Assembly: GCA_027491195.1 (NCBI GenBank)
Contig: JAIXWQ010000008.1
Location: 62,001 to 126,000 of the forward strand
Length of the DNA stretch: 64,000 nt
Origin: Cytophagaceae bacterium
GTDB lineage: Bacteria > Bacteroidota > Bacteroidia > Cytophagales > Spirosomataceae
Direction: 5' to 3'
The notes beneath the pieces were generated by a model. It was given only the letters and a program-made list of their open reading frames with translations, was not told where the DNA came from and searched no databases. Made by a program: the position numbers and the translations under genes. The first letter of the stretch is position 1. Each line of letters starts with the position of its first letter. This document shows positions 43,575-52,563 of the stretch, piece after piece.

Positions 43575-46500
43575 TATCCAACGAATTCTTTTTTTGATCG
43601 GAATCTCTTTTTGTGGATATGCACAAAAAACAGGCATCAATTACCAAGCGGTCATCCTAGATCCTAACTCTATTGCGATGCCTGGCAATAATTATTCAGG
43701 TCAACCATTGGCAAAATCTCCCGTTCAAATCAGATTTAGCCTACTAAAAGGCACAACGCTAGAATACCAAGAAACACATCAGGCTCAGACGGATGAATAT
43801 GGGTTAATCAACCTGATAATTGGGAAAGGGATTAAGCAATCTACCACCATTTTTGACGACATCAGATGGTCAGACACCCTAAAAACGTTACAGGTCGAGG
43901 TGAAGTTTTCCTCCTCAACTTCTTACACGGAAATTAGCCGTAATAGCCTAAATTATAGCCCCTATGCGCTGTATGCAAAATCTGTTGACTACCAAAATAT
44001 CCAAGGAAAACCAGCCGGCCTCTCCTACTTCTCGAATGATGCGGGTCTATTAAATCAAGCGGACTTGGCTGCCTTACGACTTGAAATAAAGAATCAGATC
44101 AACCAAATTATCCTCAACGATGTACCACTAGCCTCAGACATTTTACCTGGTAAAATAAAACTTTCGGGTGACTTATCCGGGCTAGCCACTGCACCCCTAA
44201 TAAAGGATGATGCCATTTCTCATAATAAAATTACCAATGGGGCAATTCATGGACCTAAATTAAGAGATTCAAGTATCGTAGATCAAAAAATCGCATTTGG
44301 AATCAATCCTGCAAAAGTGGGTTTAGACTTAGTTGATAATACGTCAGACCTAAATAAACCGATCAGTACGGCTACTCAAACCGGCTTAGATTTAAAGGCG
44401 GACAAATCCGAATTGAACGCAAAGGCACCTCTCCTCTCACCCACCTTTACCGGAATCGTTTCGGGCATTTCCGCGAGCATGGTAGGCTTGTCTAATGTCG
44501 ATAATACCTCCGATGAAAGTAAGCCAATCAGTGCTGCTACACAAACGGCATTAGATTTAAAGGCAAGTATAGCTTCTGTAGATTTAAAAGCAAATTCAAC
44601 AGATTTAGCTTTCAAAGCTGACCTTTCAGATCTAAACCTAAAGGCGCCTATTGCATCACCTACCTTTACAGGGACGGTTTCTGGCATTACAGCAACGATG
44701 GTAGGATTGAGCAATGTGAACAATACAAGCGATCAAGCAAAGCCCATTAACGTGGCTACACAAACCGCTCTGGATTTAAAGGCATCCATTATATCCTTAA
44801 ACCAAAAAGCAAACGCGACAGATGTTGCCTTGAAGGCAGATATCATCGATTTAAATCTAAAAGCACCTATTGCCTCCCCTACTTTCACAGGCACAGTAGG
44901 AGGAGTAAGCGCTGCTATGGTAGGTTTGACTCATGTGGATAATACGTCTGATGCGAATAAACCAATTAGCACCGCCACACAAACCGCGTTAGATTTAAAG
45001 GCAAATTCAACTGATTTAGTGGCTGGTTTAGCGACAAAAGCCGGGACTGCTTCTCCTACTTTTACCGGAATTGTATCTGGAATTACAGCAAGCATGGTGG
45101 GATTAGGTAATGTTAATAATACTTCAGATGCCAATAAACCAGTCAGTACGGCGGTACAAACAGCCCTGGATTTAAAAGGGTCGGTTAAAAAAGTAAATGG
45201 GGTAGCTCCTGATATAAATGGAGATATTGCCATTTCACTTGGAAGAAACTATACTGGATTATACAATAATGGTAACATAAGCATCAGTGGAACACCGGTC
45301 GGAGGTGATATTTTCATCGTTTCATCTGATCCGGTTGGAGCAAATAATGGTAGAACTTTTATTTATGTGAGTCCAAACTGGAATGAAATAACTAATAATA
45401 TCGGGACAACTGATGCACGATATGTACAATTAGCCGGAAGTACGCTTCAAGGAAACCTGGTTTTCCCAACAGGAAAAAAAATAACATTAACGGACCTGCC
45501 GAGTCTATCTACTGATGCCGCAAATATGGCATATGTGGACGCCTCTAAAACGATAGACGCAACCTCACTTGTTAATGGAAAAATTAGACTAGCTGGTGAT
45601 TTGACAGGGACAGCCTCTAATCCAGAAATAGCGAACTCCGCTATTACTGATGCTAAAGTAGCCAACGGCATCAGCCCGACGAAAGTGGGACTAGGTAATG
45701 TTAACAATACGAGCGATTTATTAAAACCCATCAGTACCGCGACTCAAGTGGCATTAGATGCAAAAGCAAACAACACTGCCTTATCCTTAAAGGCGCCTAT
45801 TGACTCCCCTACCTTCACAGGGACCATCTCAGGGATTACGAAAACCATGGTGGGTTTAGGAAACATAGACAATACAACAGATTTGTTAAAACCCGTCTCT
45901 AATGCCACACAATCAGCCCTTGATCTAAAAGCAACTATAACAGCACTTAATTTAAAAGCCAATTCCACAGACTTAGCTTTGAAAGCTGATATTGCGGATT
46001 TAAATCTAAAGGCCCCCATTGCCTCCCCTACCTTTACCGGGACAGTAGCAGGAATCACGAAAGCTATGATAGGTTTAACTAATGTAGATAATACAACAGA
46101 TCTATTAAAACCGATCTCATCAGCTACTCAGACTGCGTTAAACCTAAAAGTTAGTTTGACGGGCATTGAAACATTAACAAATAAAACCTTGACTTCCCCT
46201 GTGTTCACGAGCCCTACCTTAGGAACACCGGCATCAGGCTTGGCAACGAATTTAACTGGCTTACCGTTGTCTTCTGGAGTAACAGGTATTTTACCCGTTT
46301 CGAATGGTGGGACTGGAGTTAATACCCTAAGTGGATTAGTAAAAGGGAATGGAAGTTCGGCCATGACAGTGGCCATTAATGGAACCGATTTTAGCCTAGT
46401 TAGAGAGGTGAGCGATGAATATACGGCTACTGTAGGCCAAACAGTTTTCGCCCTTACTCAAACAAAATCGGCGAACACACTCATGAGACTCTACATTAAC

Positions 46501-46623
46501 GGTGTCAGAATTTCGAAAACAGCATTCAGCTTATCTGGTACTACGTTCACCTATCTACCCGCTAATAACGAAACCTACACCTTAATTACAGGAGATCGCA
46601 TCCAAATCGACTATTACTATTAA
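43567..46623 (+). CDS. large secreted protein with phage tail-fibre-type repeats
   Basis: The start at 43567 gives a signal peptide (MNNIQRILFLIGISFCGYAQ) and a Bacteroidota-type N-terminal domain (about 20-150, GINYQAV, then YALYAKSV). The body (about 250-910) has eight units of the form VGLxNVDNTSDxxKPIS followed by TQTALDLKA, alternating with six units of SPTFTGTVSGI. These repeats are characteristic of phage tail-fibre and collar proteins. The end has LPVSNGGTGVNTLSGLVKG and TLMRLYINGVRISKTAF, also common in fibres. No T9SS sorting domain is present. It is probably a surface or extracellular fibre-forming adhesin, about 1018 residues long. Confidence 0.85.
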   Translation: MNNIQRILFLIGISFCGYAQKTGINYQAVILDPNSIAMPGNNYSGQPLAKSPVQIRFSLLKGTTLEYQETHQAQTDEYGLINLIIGKGIKQSTTIFDDIRWSDTLKTLQVEVKFSSSTSYTEISRNSLNYSPYALYAKSVDYQNIQGKPAGLSYFSNDAGLLNQADLAALRLEIKNQINQIILNDVPLASDILPGKIKLSGDLSGLATAPLIKDDAISHNKITNGAIHGPKLRDSSIVDQKIAFGINPAKVGLDLVDNTSDLNKPISTATQTGLDLKADKSELNAKAPLLSPTFTGIVSGISASMVGLSNVDNTSDESKPISAATQTALDLKASIASVDLKANSTDLAFKADLSDLNLKAPIASPTFTGTVSGITATMVGLSNVNNTSDQAKPINVATQTALDLKASIISLNQKANATDVALKADIIDLNLKAPIASPTFTGTVGGVSAAMVGLTHVDNTSDANKPISTATQTALDLKANSTDLVAGLATKAGTASPTFTGIVSGITASMVGLGNVNNTSDANKPVSTAVQTALDLKGSVKKVNGVAPDINGDIAISLGRNYTGLYNNGNISISGTPVGGDIFIVSSDPVGANNGRTFIYVSPNWNEITNNIGTTDARYVQLAGSTLQGNLVFPTGKKITLTDLPSLSTDAANMAYVDASKTIDATSLVNGKIRLAGDLTGTASNPEIANSAITDAKVANGISPTKVGLGNVNNTSDLLKPISTATQVALDAKANNTALSLKAPIDSPTFTGTISGITKTMVGLGNIDNTTDLLKPVSNATQSALDLKATITALNLKANSTDLALKADIADLNLKAPIASPTFTGTVAGITKAMIGLTNVDNTTDLLKPISSATQTALNLKVSLTGIETLTNKTLTSPVFTSPTLGTPASGLATNLTGLPLSSGVTGILPVSNGGTGVNTLSGLVKGNGSSAMTVAINGTDFSLVREVSDEYTATVGQTVFALTQTKSANTLMRLYINGVRISKTAFSLSGTTFTYLPANNETYTLITGDRIQIDYYY

Positions 46624-46627
46624 TCTC

Positions 46628-47398
46628 ATGAAAAGCACCATACTATTTGTTTTCATGCCCTTCCTAGTTTTTAGTCAGTTGACCAAGACTGGATTTCGTC
46701 AAACTAACCCCAACATTTATGTGGATTTTAGTGGGAAAATAGGAAGTGGCAAGGGATTAGAACGTTTTGGAAAAAAAACACTATCCTTTGTCTGTGGAAA
46801 TGCACTTACGATTGTTCATACCACGACTAATGGGGTTGCTCCCGTAAATAAAACAGTTATCTATGGTACCGTAAAATCATCTTTAAGTGGTTCGGAAAAA
46901 TGTTGGATTACCCAAAACCTAGGTTCAACAAATCAAGCCACATCGGAAACAGACGCCACTGAAGCTGCAGCAGGATGGTATTGGCAATTCAATAAGAAAA
47001 AAGGATACAGAAATAATGGAGTGTCCACTTCCCCTACCTTCCCCTCTACGAATACAAATACAGAAACTTTGAATTGGGGAGCTACGACTGACCCCTGTAC
47101 CTTGGAATTAGGTGTAGGCTGGAGGATACCCACTGTAACAGAGTGGACAGCAGTCAACAATGCAAATTTAAGAACCCAAGCCTATGCTGGTGTATTAAAA
47201 ATGCACGCTGCCGGCTATTTAAGCACAGGAAGTAGTAGCTCCTTAATGAATCGGGGATCACAATTCTTTTATTGGAGCTCCACTCATAGCGACGTTACCT
47301 ACGCGAAAGGCTTGGTCATTTATACGACTTCAACTTACAACCAAATATCCAATAATGATAAGGATGCAGGTCTTTCCGTTCGTTGTATTCGAGATTAA
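46628..47398 (+). CDS. Fib_succ_major (FISUMP) domain secreted protein
   Basis: The 256 residues start with a signal peptide (MKSTILFVFMPFLVFSQ). The later part shows the Fibrobacter succinogenes major paralogous domain pattern: CWITQNLGST, AAAGWYWQFNKKKGY, GVGWRIPTVTEWTAV, FFYWSSTHSD and the closing GLSVRCIRD with conserved Cys. Proteins with this domain are secreted or surface located, with unknown function and a C-type-lectin-like fold. It starts four bases after the fibre gene and ends one base before the thioredoxin-like gene, so it is part of the same operon. Confidence 0.83.
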   Translation: MKSTILFVFMPFLVFSQLTKTGFRQTNPNIYVDFSGKIGSGKGLERFGKKTLSFVCGNALTIVHTTTNGVAPVNKTVIYGTVKSSLSGSEKCWITQNLGSTNQATSETDATEAAAGWYWQFNKKKGYRNNGVSTSPTFPSTNTNTETLNWGATTDPCTLELGVGWRIPTVTEWTAVNNANLRTQAYAGVLKMHAAGYLSTGSSSSLMNRGSQFFYWSSTHSDVTYAKGLVIYTTSTYNQISNNDKDAGLSVRCIRD

Positions 47399-47399
47399 C

Positions 47400-48080
47400 A
47401 TGAGGTGGTTTATCTGGTTAATTCTACTTTCTTATACCGGTTTTTGTCAAGGCAAATCAGAAGTATTTCCCGATTTCAAACGGTCTAACCAGAAAAAACT
47501 ATCCATCGAAATGGTCATTTCTCGAATCAGAGAAACAAGACTTAGTGACTCTTTACAGTATGGAGATGCGCTTGATTTTTATTATCCTAAAATCGCAGCC
47601 ACAGGCAAAAACGATTGGATTGAAAAATTAGCTGAATTCAGTTTAGATCCAAATTGCCCTGCGAAGTTTAAACAAAAAATAAACGCCCACATTGAGTCTA
47701 TTAGAACCTTGCAAATTGGAAAACTGGCTCCCGATTTCATAGTAGACAAATTTCAATTTGGTCATTTTCATCCTGGGACAAAACAAATTTTAATCTTGTT
47801 CTATAGTCCATCTTGTTTCCACTGCACTGAATTATTAATTGATTTAATTCCCTATGTCAAGTCGCAAAATCTACCTGTTATTGCGCTGCAAATAGATAAT
47901 GATACAAATCCGTGGGTTTTCCCCTCTGATTGGATACAAATCAAGGCTACTGAAAAAATAAGGAAGGCCTACGGAGTGTTTTCAACTCCGAGTCTCTATA
48001 TAATTGAAACTAAAAGCCATAAAATTAGTGGCTTGCCTGAAAATATGGAACAACTAAAAAGTATGGGAACGTTGTTCTAG
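47400..48080 (+). CDS. thioredoxin-like periplasmic protein
   Basis: The product has 226 residues. A signal peptide (MRWFIWLILLSYTGFCQG) is followed by a variable helical region (about 20-105). The TlpA/thioredoxin-like fold then has GKLAPDFIV, ILILFYSPSCFHCTELL with the redox pair CFHC (near residues 139-142), and VFSTPSLYIIE, where the cis-proline TP is present. It probably acts as a periplasmic disulfide oxidoreductase for the Cys-containing proteins of this operon, such as the FISUMP protein. It starts two bases after that gene and is followed by a terminator-like hairpin. Confidence 0.82.
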   Translation: MRWFIWLILLSYTGFCQGKSEVFPDFKRSNQKKLSIEMVISRIRETRLSDSLQYGDALDFYYPKIAATGKNDWIEKLAEFSLDPNCPAKFKQKINAHIESIRTLQIGKLAPDFIVDKFQFGHFHPGTKQILILFYSPSCFHCTELLIDLIPYVKSQNLPVIALQIDNDTNPWVFPSDWIQIKATEKIRKAYGVFSTPSLYIIETKSHKISGLPENMEQLKSMGTLF

Positions 48081-48120
48081 AAAGAAAATGGATGAACGCA
48101 TCCATTCATGTTTCTTTTTT
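48081..48120 (+). terminator. rho-independent terminator after the thioredoxin-like gene
   Basis: ATGGATG (48088-48094) pairs with CATCCAT (48099-48105) around AACG. A U-rich stretch follows at 48111-48120. It separates the fibre operon from the export module. Confidence 0.65.
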
Positions 48121-48135
48121 GGGTAAATTACAAGT

Positions 48136-49212
48136 ATGAAACATATAGTCCTATTCGCTTTAGGGATCTTCGTATTTTCATGCGGAAAAAAGGAAGAAAC
48201 CAGTCTTCCTATAGTAGGTCCCATTACAGAATCAGTTTATGCCTCAGGTGTACTAAAAACGGCTGATCAATACCAAGCTTATGTCACCGTTAATGGGATA
48301 ATTAGCCAGTTACTCGTAAAGGAAGGAGATTCTGTACAGGTAGGGACTCCATTAGTAGCTATCACCAACGAGACTCAACGTTTTGCCGCAGAAAATGCGA
48401 ACATTGCGGCTAATTTCAATGATTTTTCCGCTAATTCAGGAAAATTAGATGAGGCAAAATTAGTCATTGAATCCGCTAAAAATAAATTCAGAGTAGACTC
48501 GTCTTTGTACTACCGCCAAAAAAATCTTTGGGATCAACAAATAGGAACGAAAGTAGATTTCGAATTGAAAGAATTAGCCTTCCAAACGTCTAAATCTAAC
48601 TATTTGGCAGCTATACAACGTTACAAGGAACTAAAGAGAAGTTTAGAATTCAGTTCCGCTCAATCAAAAAAGAGTTTACAGATTTCTAGAAATCAAGCCC
48701 AAGATTTCATTCTACGTTCAAAAACAAATGGAATCGTTTATAGTCTATTGAAAACGATTGGGGAAATCGTTAGTCCACAAACCCCTATTGCGGTGATTGG
48801 AAATTACCAGGACTTTGTTTTAGAACTGCAGGTAGATGAGAATGACATTTTACGTGTTCAAAATGGCCAAAAGGTGATTTTAACCTTAGATAGCTATAAG
48901 AATCAATCATTTGAGGCGAAAGTCACGAAAATCTCTGAGATTATGAATGAGCGTAGCAAGACATTCGTAGTTGAAGCAAAATTCACTAAGGCTCCCCCTA
49001 AACTATTCCCAAATATTACTTTTGAGGCTAATATTTTATTAAGCAAAAAAGAGAATGCAGTACTAATTCCTCGAAATTATTTAAAACAAGACTCAATCGT
49101 GACCTTAGCATCTGGTGAGGAAAGGGTTGTGAAGGTGGGATTAAAGGATTTTCAAAAAGCAGAAATTCTATCTGGGTTAAAAGCCACAGAGGAAATTGTA
49201 AAGCCTAAATAA
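48136..49212 (+). CDS. membrane-fusion (HlyD/MacA-type) lipoprotein of an ABC exporter
   Basis: This periplasmic adaptor is a lipoprotein (MKHIVLFALGIFVFSCGKK, Cys at 16) of 358 residues. A biotinyl/lipoyl-like hairpin half with VNGIISQLLVKEGDSVQVGTPL is near 55-75. A long coiled-coil region (about 80-190) is followed by the second half around LRSKTNGIVYSLLKTIGEIV and a barrel domain containing RVQNGQKVILTLDSY. It would bridge the inner-membrane permease to an outer-membrane channel, which is not encoded here. It overlaps the permease start by one base. Confidence 0.9.
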   Translation: MKHIVLFALGIFVFSCGKKEETSLPIVGPITESVYASGVLKTADQYQAYVTVNGIISQLLVKEGDSVQVGTPLVAITNETQRFAAENANIAANFNDFSANSGKLDEAKLVIESAKNKFRVDSSLYYRQKNLWDQQIGTKVDFELKELAFQTSKSNYLAAIQRYKELKRSLEFSSAQSKKSLQISRNQAQDFILRSKTNGIVYSLLKTIGEIVSPQTPIAVIGNYQDFVLELQVDENDILRVQNGQKVILTLDSYKNQSFEAKVTKISEIMNERSKTFVVEAKFTKAPPKLFPNITFEANILLSKKENAVLIPRNYLKQDSIVTLASGEERVVKVGLKDFQKAEILSGLKATEEIVKPK

Positions 49213-50465
49213 TGAAATTCAAACTCGTTTATCAGGTCGCATTCTCCCTATTGATTGCCCGGTGGAAGCAGACGTTAGTCGCGGCTATCGGTGTGACCAT
49301 AAGTATTACGATGTTTGTCACTGTCCTTAGTTTCATGTCTGGATTAAATGACATGCTAGATGGCTTAATTACGAACAGAACGGCACACGTTCGCATCTAT
49401 AAAGAGATTCAAATCTCAGAAAAACAGCCAGCAGATTTTGTGAATCAAAACGGTCACAATTTCGTTTCCTCCATTAAACCGAAGAATGAGTTACTAGGTA
49501 TCAATAATAGCAAGATCATCATTTCATCTCTTCAAAAAGATGATCGCGTTTTAGGGGTTGCTCCTAAAATAAGTGCTCAGGTTTTTTATAATGTGGGGGC
49601 GGTAGATTTGACGGGATCTATTTTTGGGGTTGATCCTGTGGAAGAAAATCGACTTTTTAAATTTAGCGATTATGTTACTTCCGGGAACTATATTGACTTG
49701 AAGAATATCCCCAACAGTATCATTTTGGGAAAAGGCGTAGCCACTAAAATGATGGCTAATCTGGGTGATGTCATTCAAATCACCACGAGCAAGGGTGATC
49801 AAGTGGCACTAAGAGTGGTGGGTATTTTTCAATCTGGAATTCAAGATTTAGATAATGTCCAAAGTTATTGTTCGTTATCTACCACCCAGAAAATTTTAGG
49901 CAAGCCCAGCAATTACATCACAGACATTCAAGTAAAATTAAAGGATATTCTTTGGGCGCCAGAGGTAGCTAAAGAGTATAAAAAGGTGTATGAATTAAAT
50001 GCGGTTGATATACAAACCGCGAATTCACAATTCGAAACAGGAAGTTCGGTCAGAACGCTTATTTCTTATGCGGTGGGTATTACCCTATTACTAGTCGCAG
50101 GTTTTGGTATCTATAACATCCTGAATATGATGATCTATGAGAAAATGGATTCTATCGCCATCCTAAAAGCGGTAGGGTTTTCAGGAAAAGATGTCAATAA
50201 AATATTCATTTCTATTGCATTAAGCATCGGTATTTTTGGTGGAGTCATGGGACTACTGCTCGGCTTTGGGTTAACCTCCATCATCGACCAGATTCCATTC
50301 AACACCGAATCATTACCTACGATCAAAACCTACCCGATTAATTATAACCCTAAATTCTATTTAATAGGCGGGACTTTTGCCATCGTCACCACCTATTTTG
50401 CAGGATTCTTCCCATCACGTAAGGCTAGTGGTATTGACCCGGTCATCATCATTAGAGGAAAATAA
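49212..50465 (+). CDS. ABC transporter permease, FtsX/MacB-like
   Basis: This inner-membrane permease has 417 residues with four transmembrane helices. TM1 is near residues 18-42 (LVAAIGVTISITMFVTVLSFM). A large periplasmic domain (about 45-270) separates it from the FtsX-type C-terminal helices (SYAVGITLLLVAGFGIYNILNMM, then IFISIALSIGIFGGVMG and FAIVTTYFAGFFPSRKAS). The motif KMDSIAILKAVGFSGKDV is typical of FtsX/LolC/MacB permeases. It is the central gene of an MFP-permease-ATPase set, coupled on both sides. Confidence 0.92.
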   Translation: MKFKLVYQVAFSLLIARWKQTLVAAIGVTISITMFVTVLSFMSGLNDMLDGLITNRTAHVRIYKEIQISEKQPADFVNQNGHNFVSSIKPKNELLGINNSKIIISSLQKDDRVLGVAPKISAQVFYNVGAVDLTGSIFGVDPVEENRLFKFSDYVTSGNYIDLKNIPNSIILGKGVATKMMANLGDVIQITTSKGDQVALRVVGIFQSGIQDLDNVQSYCSLSTTQKILGKPSNYITDIQVKLKDILWAPEVAKEYKKVYELNAVDIQTANSQFETGSSVRTLISYAVGITLLLVAGFGIYNILNMMIYEKMDSIAILKAVGFSGKDVNKIFISIALSIGIFGGVMGLLLGFGLTSIIDQIPFNTESLPTIKTYPINYNPKFYLIGGTFAIVTTYFAGFFPSRKASGIDPVIIIRGK

Positions 50466-50466
50466 T

Positions 50467-51141
50467 ATGAATAAGGTCGTATTAGAGGCAAAAGAGATAT
50501 CGAAATACTTTCACGATCCCGTGACAGTGAAGATTTTAGACAAAGTTAGCTTCCAGCTAAATCAAAGCGAATTTGTATCTGTCATCGGTCGGTCAGGTTG
50601 TGGTAAATCAACCCTTCTCTACATTCTATCCACCATGGATACGGATTACGAGGGGGATCTTTTAATCGATGGAGAATCGATGCGTGATAAAAAAGAAGGA
50701 GAGCTAGCCATCGTCAGAAATGAAAAAATTGGTTTCGTATTTCAATTCCACTATTTATTAAACGAATTCTCAGTCCTAAAAAACGTCATGCTCCCTGGCT
50801 TGAAACTCGGGAAGTATTCAGAAAATGAGATTGAGCACAGAGCTTACGAAAAGCTGAAAATATTAGGGATTGAAAATGAAGCTTTAAAAGACCCGAATCA
50901 ACTCTCAGGTGGACAAAAGCAGCGCGTTGCCATTGCAAGAGCACTCATCAATGACCCCTTATTAATTATGGGTGATGAACCCACTGGAAACTTGGATAAG
51001 AAAAACTCCGAAATCGTATTTAATATATTCCAAGAGTTAGCCGAAGAGTATAAGCAAACCTTATTAATCGTTACGCACGATAATGAATTCGCGGCAAAAA
51101 CGACTCGTATCATCGAGATGGAAGACGGCCATATCAAATAA
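50467..51141 (+). CDS. ABC transporter ATP-binding protein, LolD/MacB type
   Basis: The 224-residue ATPase powers the preceding permease. Walker A GRSGCGKST lies near 39-47, Q-loop VFQFHYLLNEFSV, signature LSGGQKQRVAIARAL, Walker B LLIMGDEPTGNLD and H-loop IVTHD. The segment from QFHYLLNEF to GNLD is that of the LolD/MacB/FtsE group that moves lipoproteins, peptides or signals rather than importing solutes. I chose ATG 50467, one base after the permease stop. An earlier frame start would overlap the permease by 89 bases. Confidence 0.93.
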   Translation: MNKVVLEAKEISKYFHDPVTVKILDKVSFQLNQSEFVSVIGRSGCGKSTLLYILSTMDTDYEGDLLIDGESMRDKKEGELAIVRNEKIGFVFQFHYLLNEFSVLKNVMLPGLKLGKYSENEIEHRAYEKLKILGIENEALKDPNQLSGGQKQRVAIARALINDPLLIMGDEPTGNLDKKNSEIVFNIFQELAEEYKQTLLIVTHDNEFAAKTTRIIEMEDGHIK

Positions 51142-51173
51142 AAAAGGAGCAAAGGGTCAATAACCCTCGCTCC
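51138..51173 (-). terminator. rho-independent terminator on the minus strand after the AraC gene
   Basis: GGAGC (51146-51150) pairs with GCTCC (51169-51173), and AGGGT (51153-51157) pairs with ACCCT (51163-51167). The plus-strand A run 51141-51145 is the U tract on the minus strand. It lies about 160 bases after the AraC stop and also guards the opposite operon. Confidence 0.6.
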
Positions 51174-51334
51174 CTGCATTCATCTGTTCTATTATTATTT
51201 CTAGTGGTTAGGCGGTATCAGATTCGCTTAAACAATAATAGGGATTTAGTAGGGAGCCTGGAAATTAATTCCCTTTTGTATGTTCCATTTTCGAAATACC
51301 GAACAAAGTGTCTGAAAAAACGGGCGAATCGCCA
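51174..51334. other. intergenic region between the ABC operon and the AraC gene
   Basis: No gene is seen. A short hairpin (GGCG 51323-51326 with CGCC 51330-51333) followed by an A run on the plus strand directly after the AraC stop could be a first terminator on the minus strand. Confidence 0.45.
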
Positions 51335-52498
51335 CTATAGCTTGCTTTTTCTTTCTGCATAAGCAGAGGGGGACTCCCCCACTATTTCTTTGAAGTTGAC
51401 GAAAAAAGTCGTTCTGGACTGGAAACCAGATTCAAAACCAATGGCTTCTAAGGTGTGCACTTTATCTTTCCCCGCATCGATCAATTCTTTTGCATACCGA
51501 ATTCGCCAGCGCATGCGTTGCTCCAGAAAATTAGATTGCTGTGTTTTTCTGAAATAAAAATTAAAATGGTGCACCGGAATATCTAAGGCTGACGAAAGTT
51601 GTGCGAGCGAAAAAGAAGTCTTCAAAAAGGGTTTGTATTCCTCTAAATACAAATCCAATTTAGTTTCAATTTCAATTAATTTTTCAGGCGATAATTCATA
51701 ATGAGGTATTTTCAATTTCGCTTCTCTTTCCTCAATAATATAGGGTTCATATAAGAACTCCGGAAAGTAGAAAACACTAAGCGAGAAAACCAAGTAAGAA
51801 CCTAAGCCCAGGTAATTCCAAGGGGTATTCCCTTGGTAGGTTAACTTATACTGCTCAAGATGGGGAACGATTAAAAAGAAATAGACCAAAAAGAGGACCA
51901 ATAATACTTGAAGCACGAGGAAACCTGGAATCCAAAAATGCAATATGAAATTTTTAGGCCTTTCAGGTCGATGAAGTAGGTATAATCGGGCACTGTAAAA
52001 AATATAGCCACTGCTTAAAATAAGTTTGAAGTAAAAATGAAAACGAGTGGACAAGAGGAATCCGAATTGTTGCTGAACTAATTCATGTACATCAAATTTA
52101 ACTAATTCAGCTACCTCTACTTTATGAGCGAAAGAGGTAAAAGCATAAGGTAACATATCTACTAATTGGATAGCAAAAGGGAGTAAATGCAACCAATCGT
52201 AACCCGAAAAATGTACTTTAACCTTTAACATCGCCCGGACATACAAGTAGGCCAAGGGATATAGTAAATAATAAAACGCGTCGAAATTACCTAGAAGAAC
52301 GGCAACAACCTCTACATGCCATTCGATAAAAAGACAGTAATGCAATAAGGTAAATAAGCCAAAAAAGAGAAAATAGAAAAATAGGAATCGCTTAGGACTT
52401 TTGAAGAAAGCCCCAGTCGATTTAAAGAATAAAAGCAAGAGAATGAAAAAGCTCATGAACACCGCAAGCGTGTGCCCCAACTTATAAATTTCGTGCAT
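51335..52498 (-). CDS. membrane-bound AraC-family transcriptional regulator
   Basis: The 387-residue protein has an N-terminal membrane part of about seven helices (residues 5-245), with several aromatic helices such as FLFFYFLFFGLFTLLHYCLF. A cytoplasmic linker and an AraC-type double HTH domain (about 285-385) follow, including FSLAQLSSALDIPVHHFNFYFR and the second HTH around GFESGFQSRTTFFVNFKE. Such membrane-HTH proteins are common in Bacteroidota and sense envelope or extracellular signals. The regulated genes are unknown. It is followed by the acyltransferase and molybdenum hydroxylase genes upstream on the same strand. Confidence 0.9.
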   Translation of the reverse strand: MHEIYKLGHTLAVFMSFFILLLLFFKSTGAFFKSPKRFLFFYFLFFGLFTLLHYCLFIEWHVEVVAVLLGNFDAFYYLLYPLAYLYVRAMLKVKVHFSGYDWLHLLPFAIQLVDMLPYAFTSFAHKVEVAELVKFDVHELVQQQFGFLLSTRFHFYFKLILSSGYIFYSARLYLLHRPERPKNFILHFWIPGFLVLQVLLVLFLVYFFLIVPHLEQYKLTYQGNTPWNYLGLGSYLVFSLSVFYFPEFLYEPYIIEEREAKLKIPHYELSPEKLIEIETKLDLYLEEYKPFLKTSFSLAQLSSALDIPVHHFNFYFRKTQQSNFLEQRMRWRIRYAKELIDAGKDKVHTLEAIGFESGFQSRTTFFVNFKEIVGESPSAYAERKSKL

Positions 52499-52542
52499 TA
52501 AATGGTTAGGTATGAGTGGTTAAAGGTATTCTAACGAATGTA

Positions 52543-52550
52543 CAAAAATA
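52543..52550 (-). promoter_or_regulatory. predicted AraC-gene promoter (-7 element TATTTTTG)
   Basis: On the minus strand this is TATTTTTG, an exact TAnnTTTG match, 44 bases before the AraC start and 14 bases after the acyltransferase stop. Confidence 0.4.
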
Positions 52551-52563
52551 CCCCCACAATCAA

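Noticed and set aside
44376-46376. Minus-strand frames opposite the tail-fibre-like gene
   Set aside because: They repeat with the same period as the sense repeats and are reverse-complement shadows.
43567-46623. Prophage
   Set aside because: Only the fibre-like protein has phage character. It has a Sec signal peptide, and no capsid, portal, terminase or integrase gene is present.
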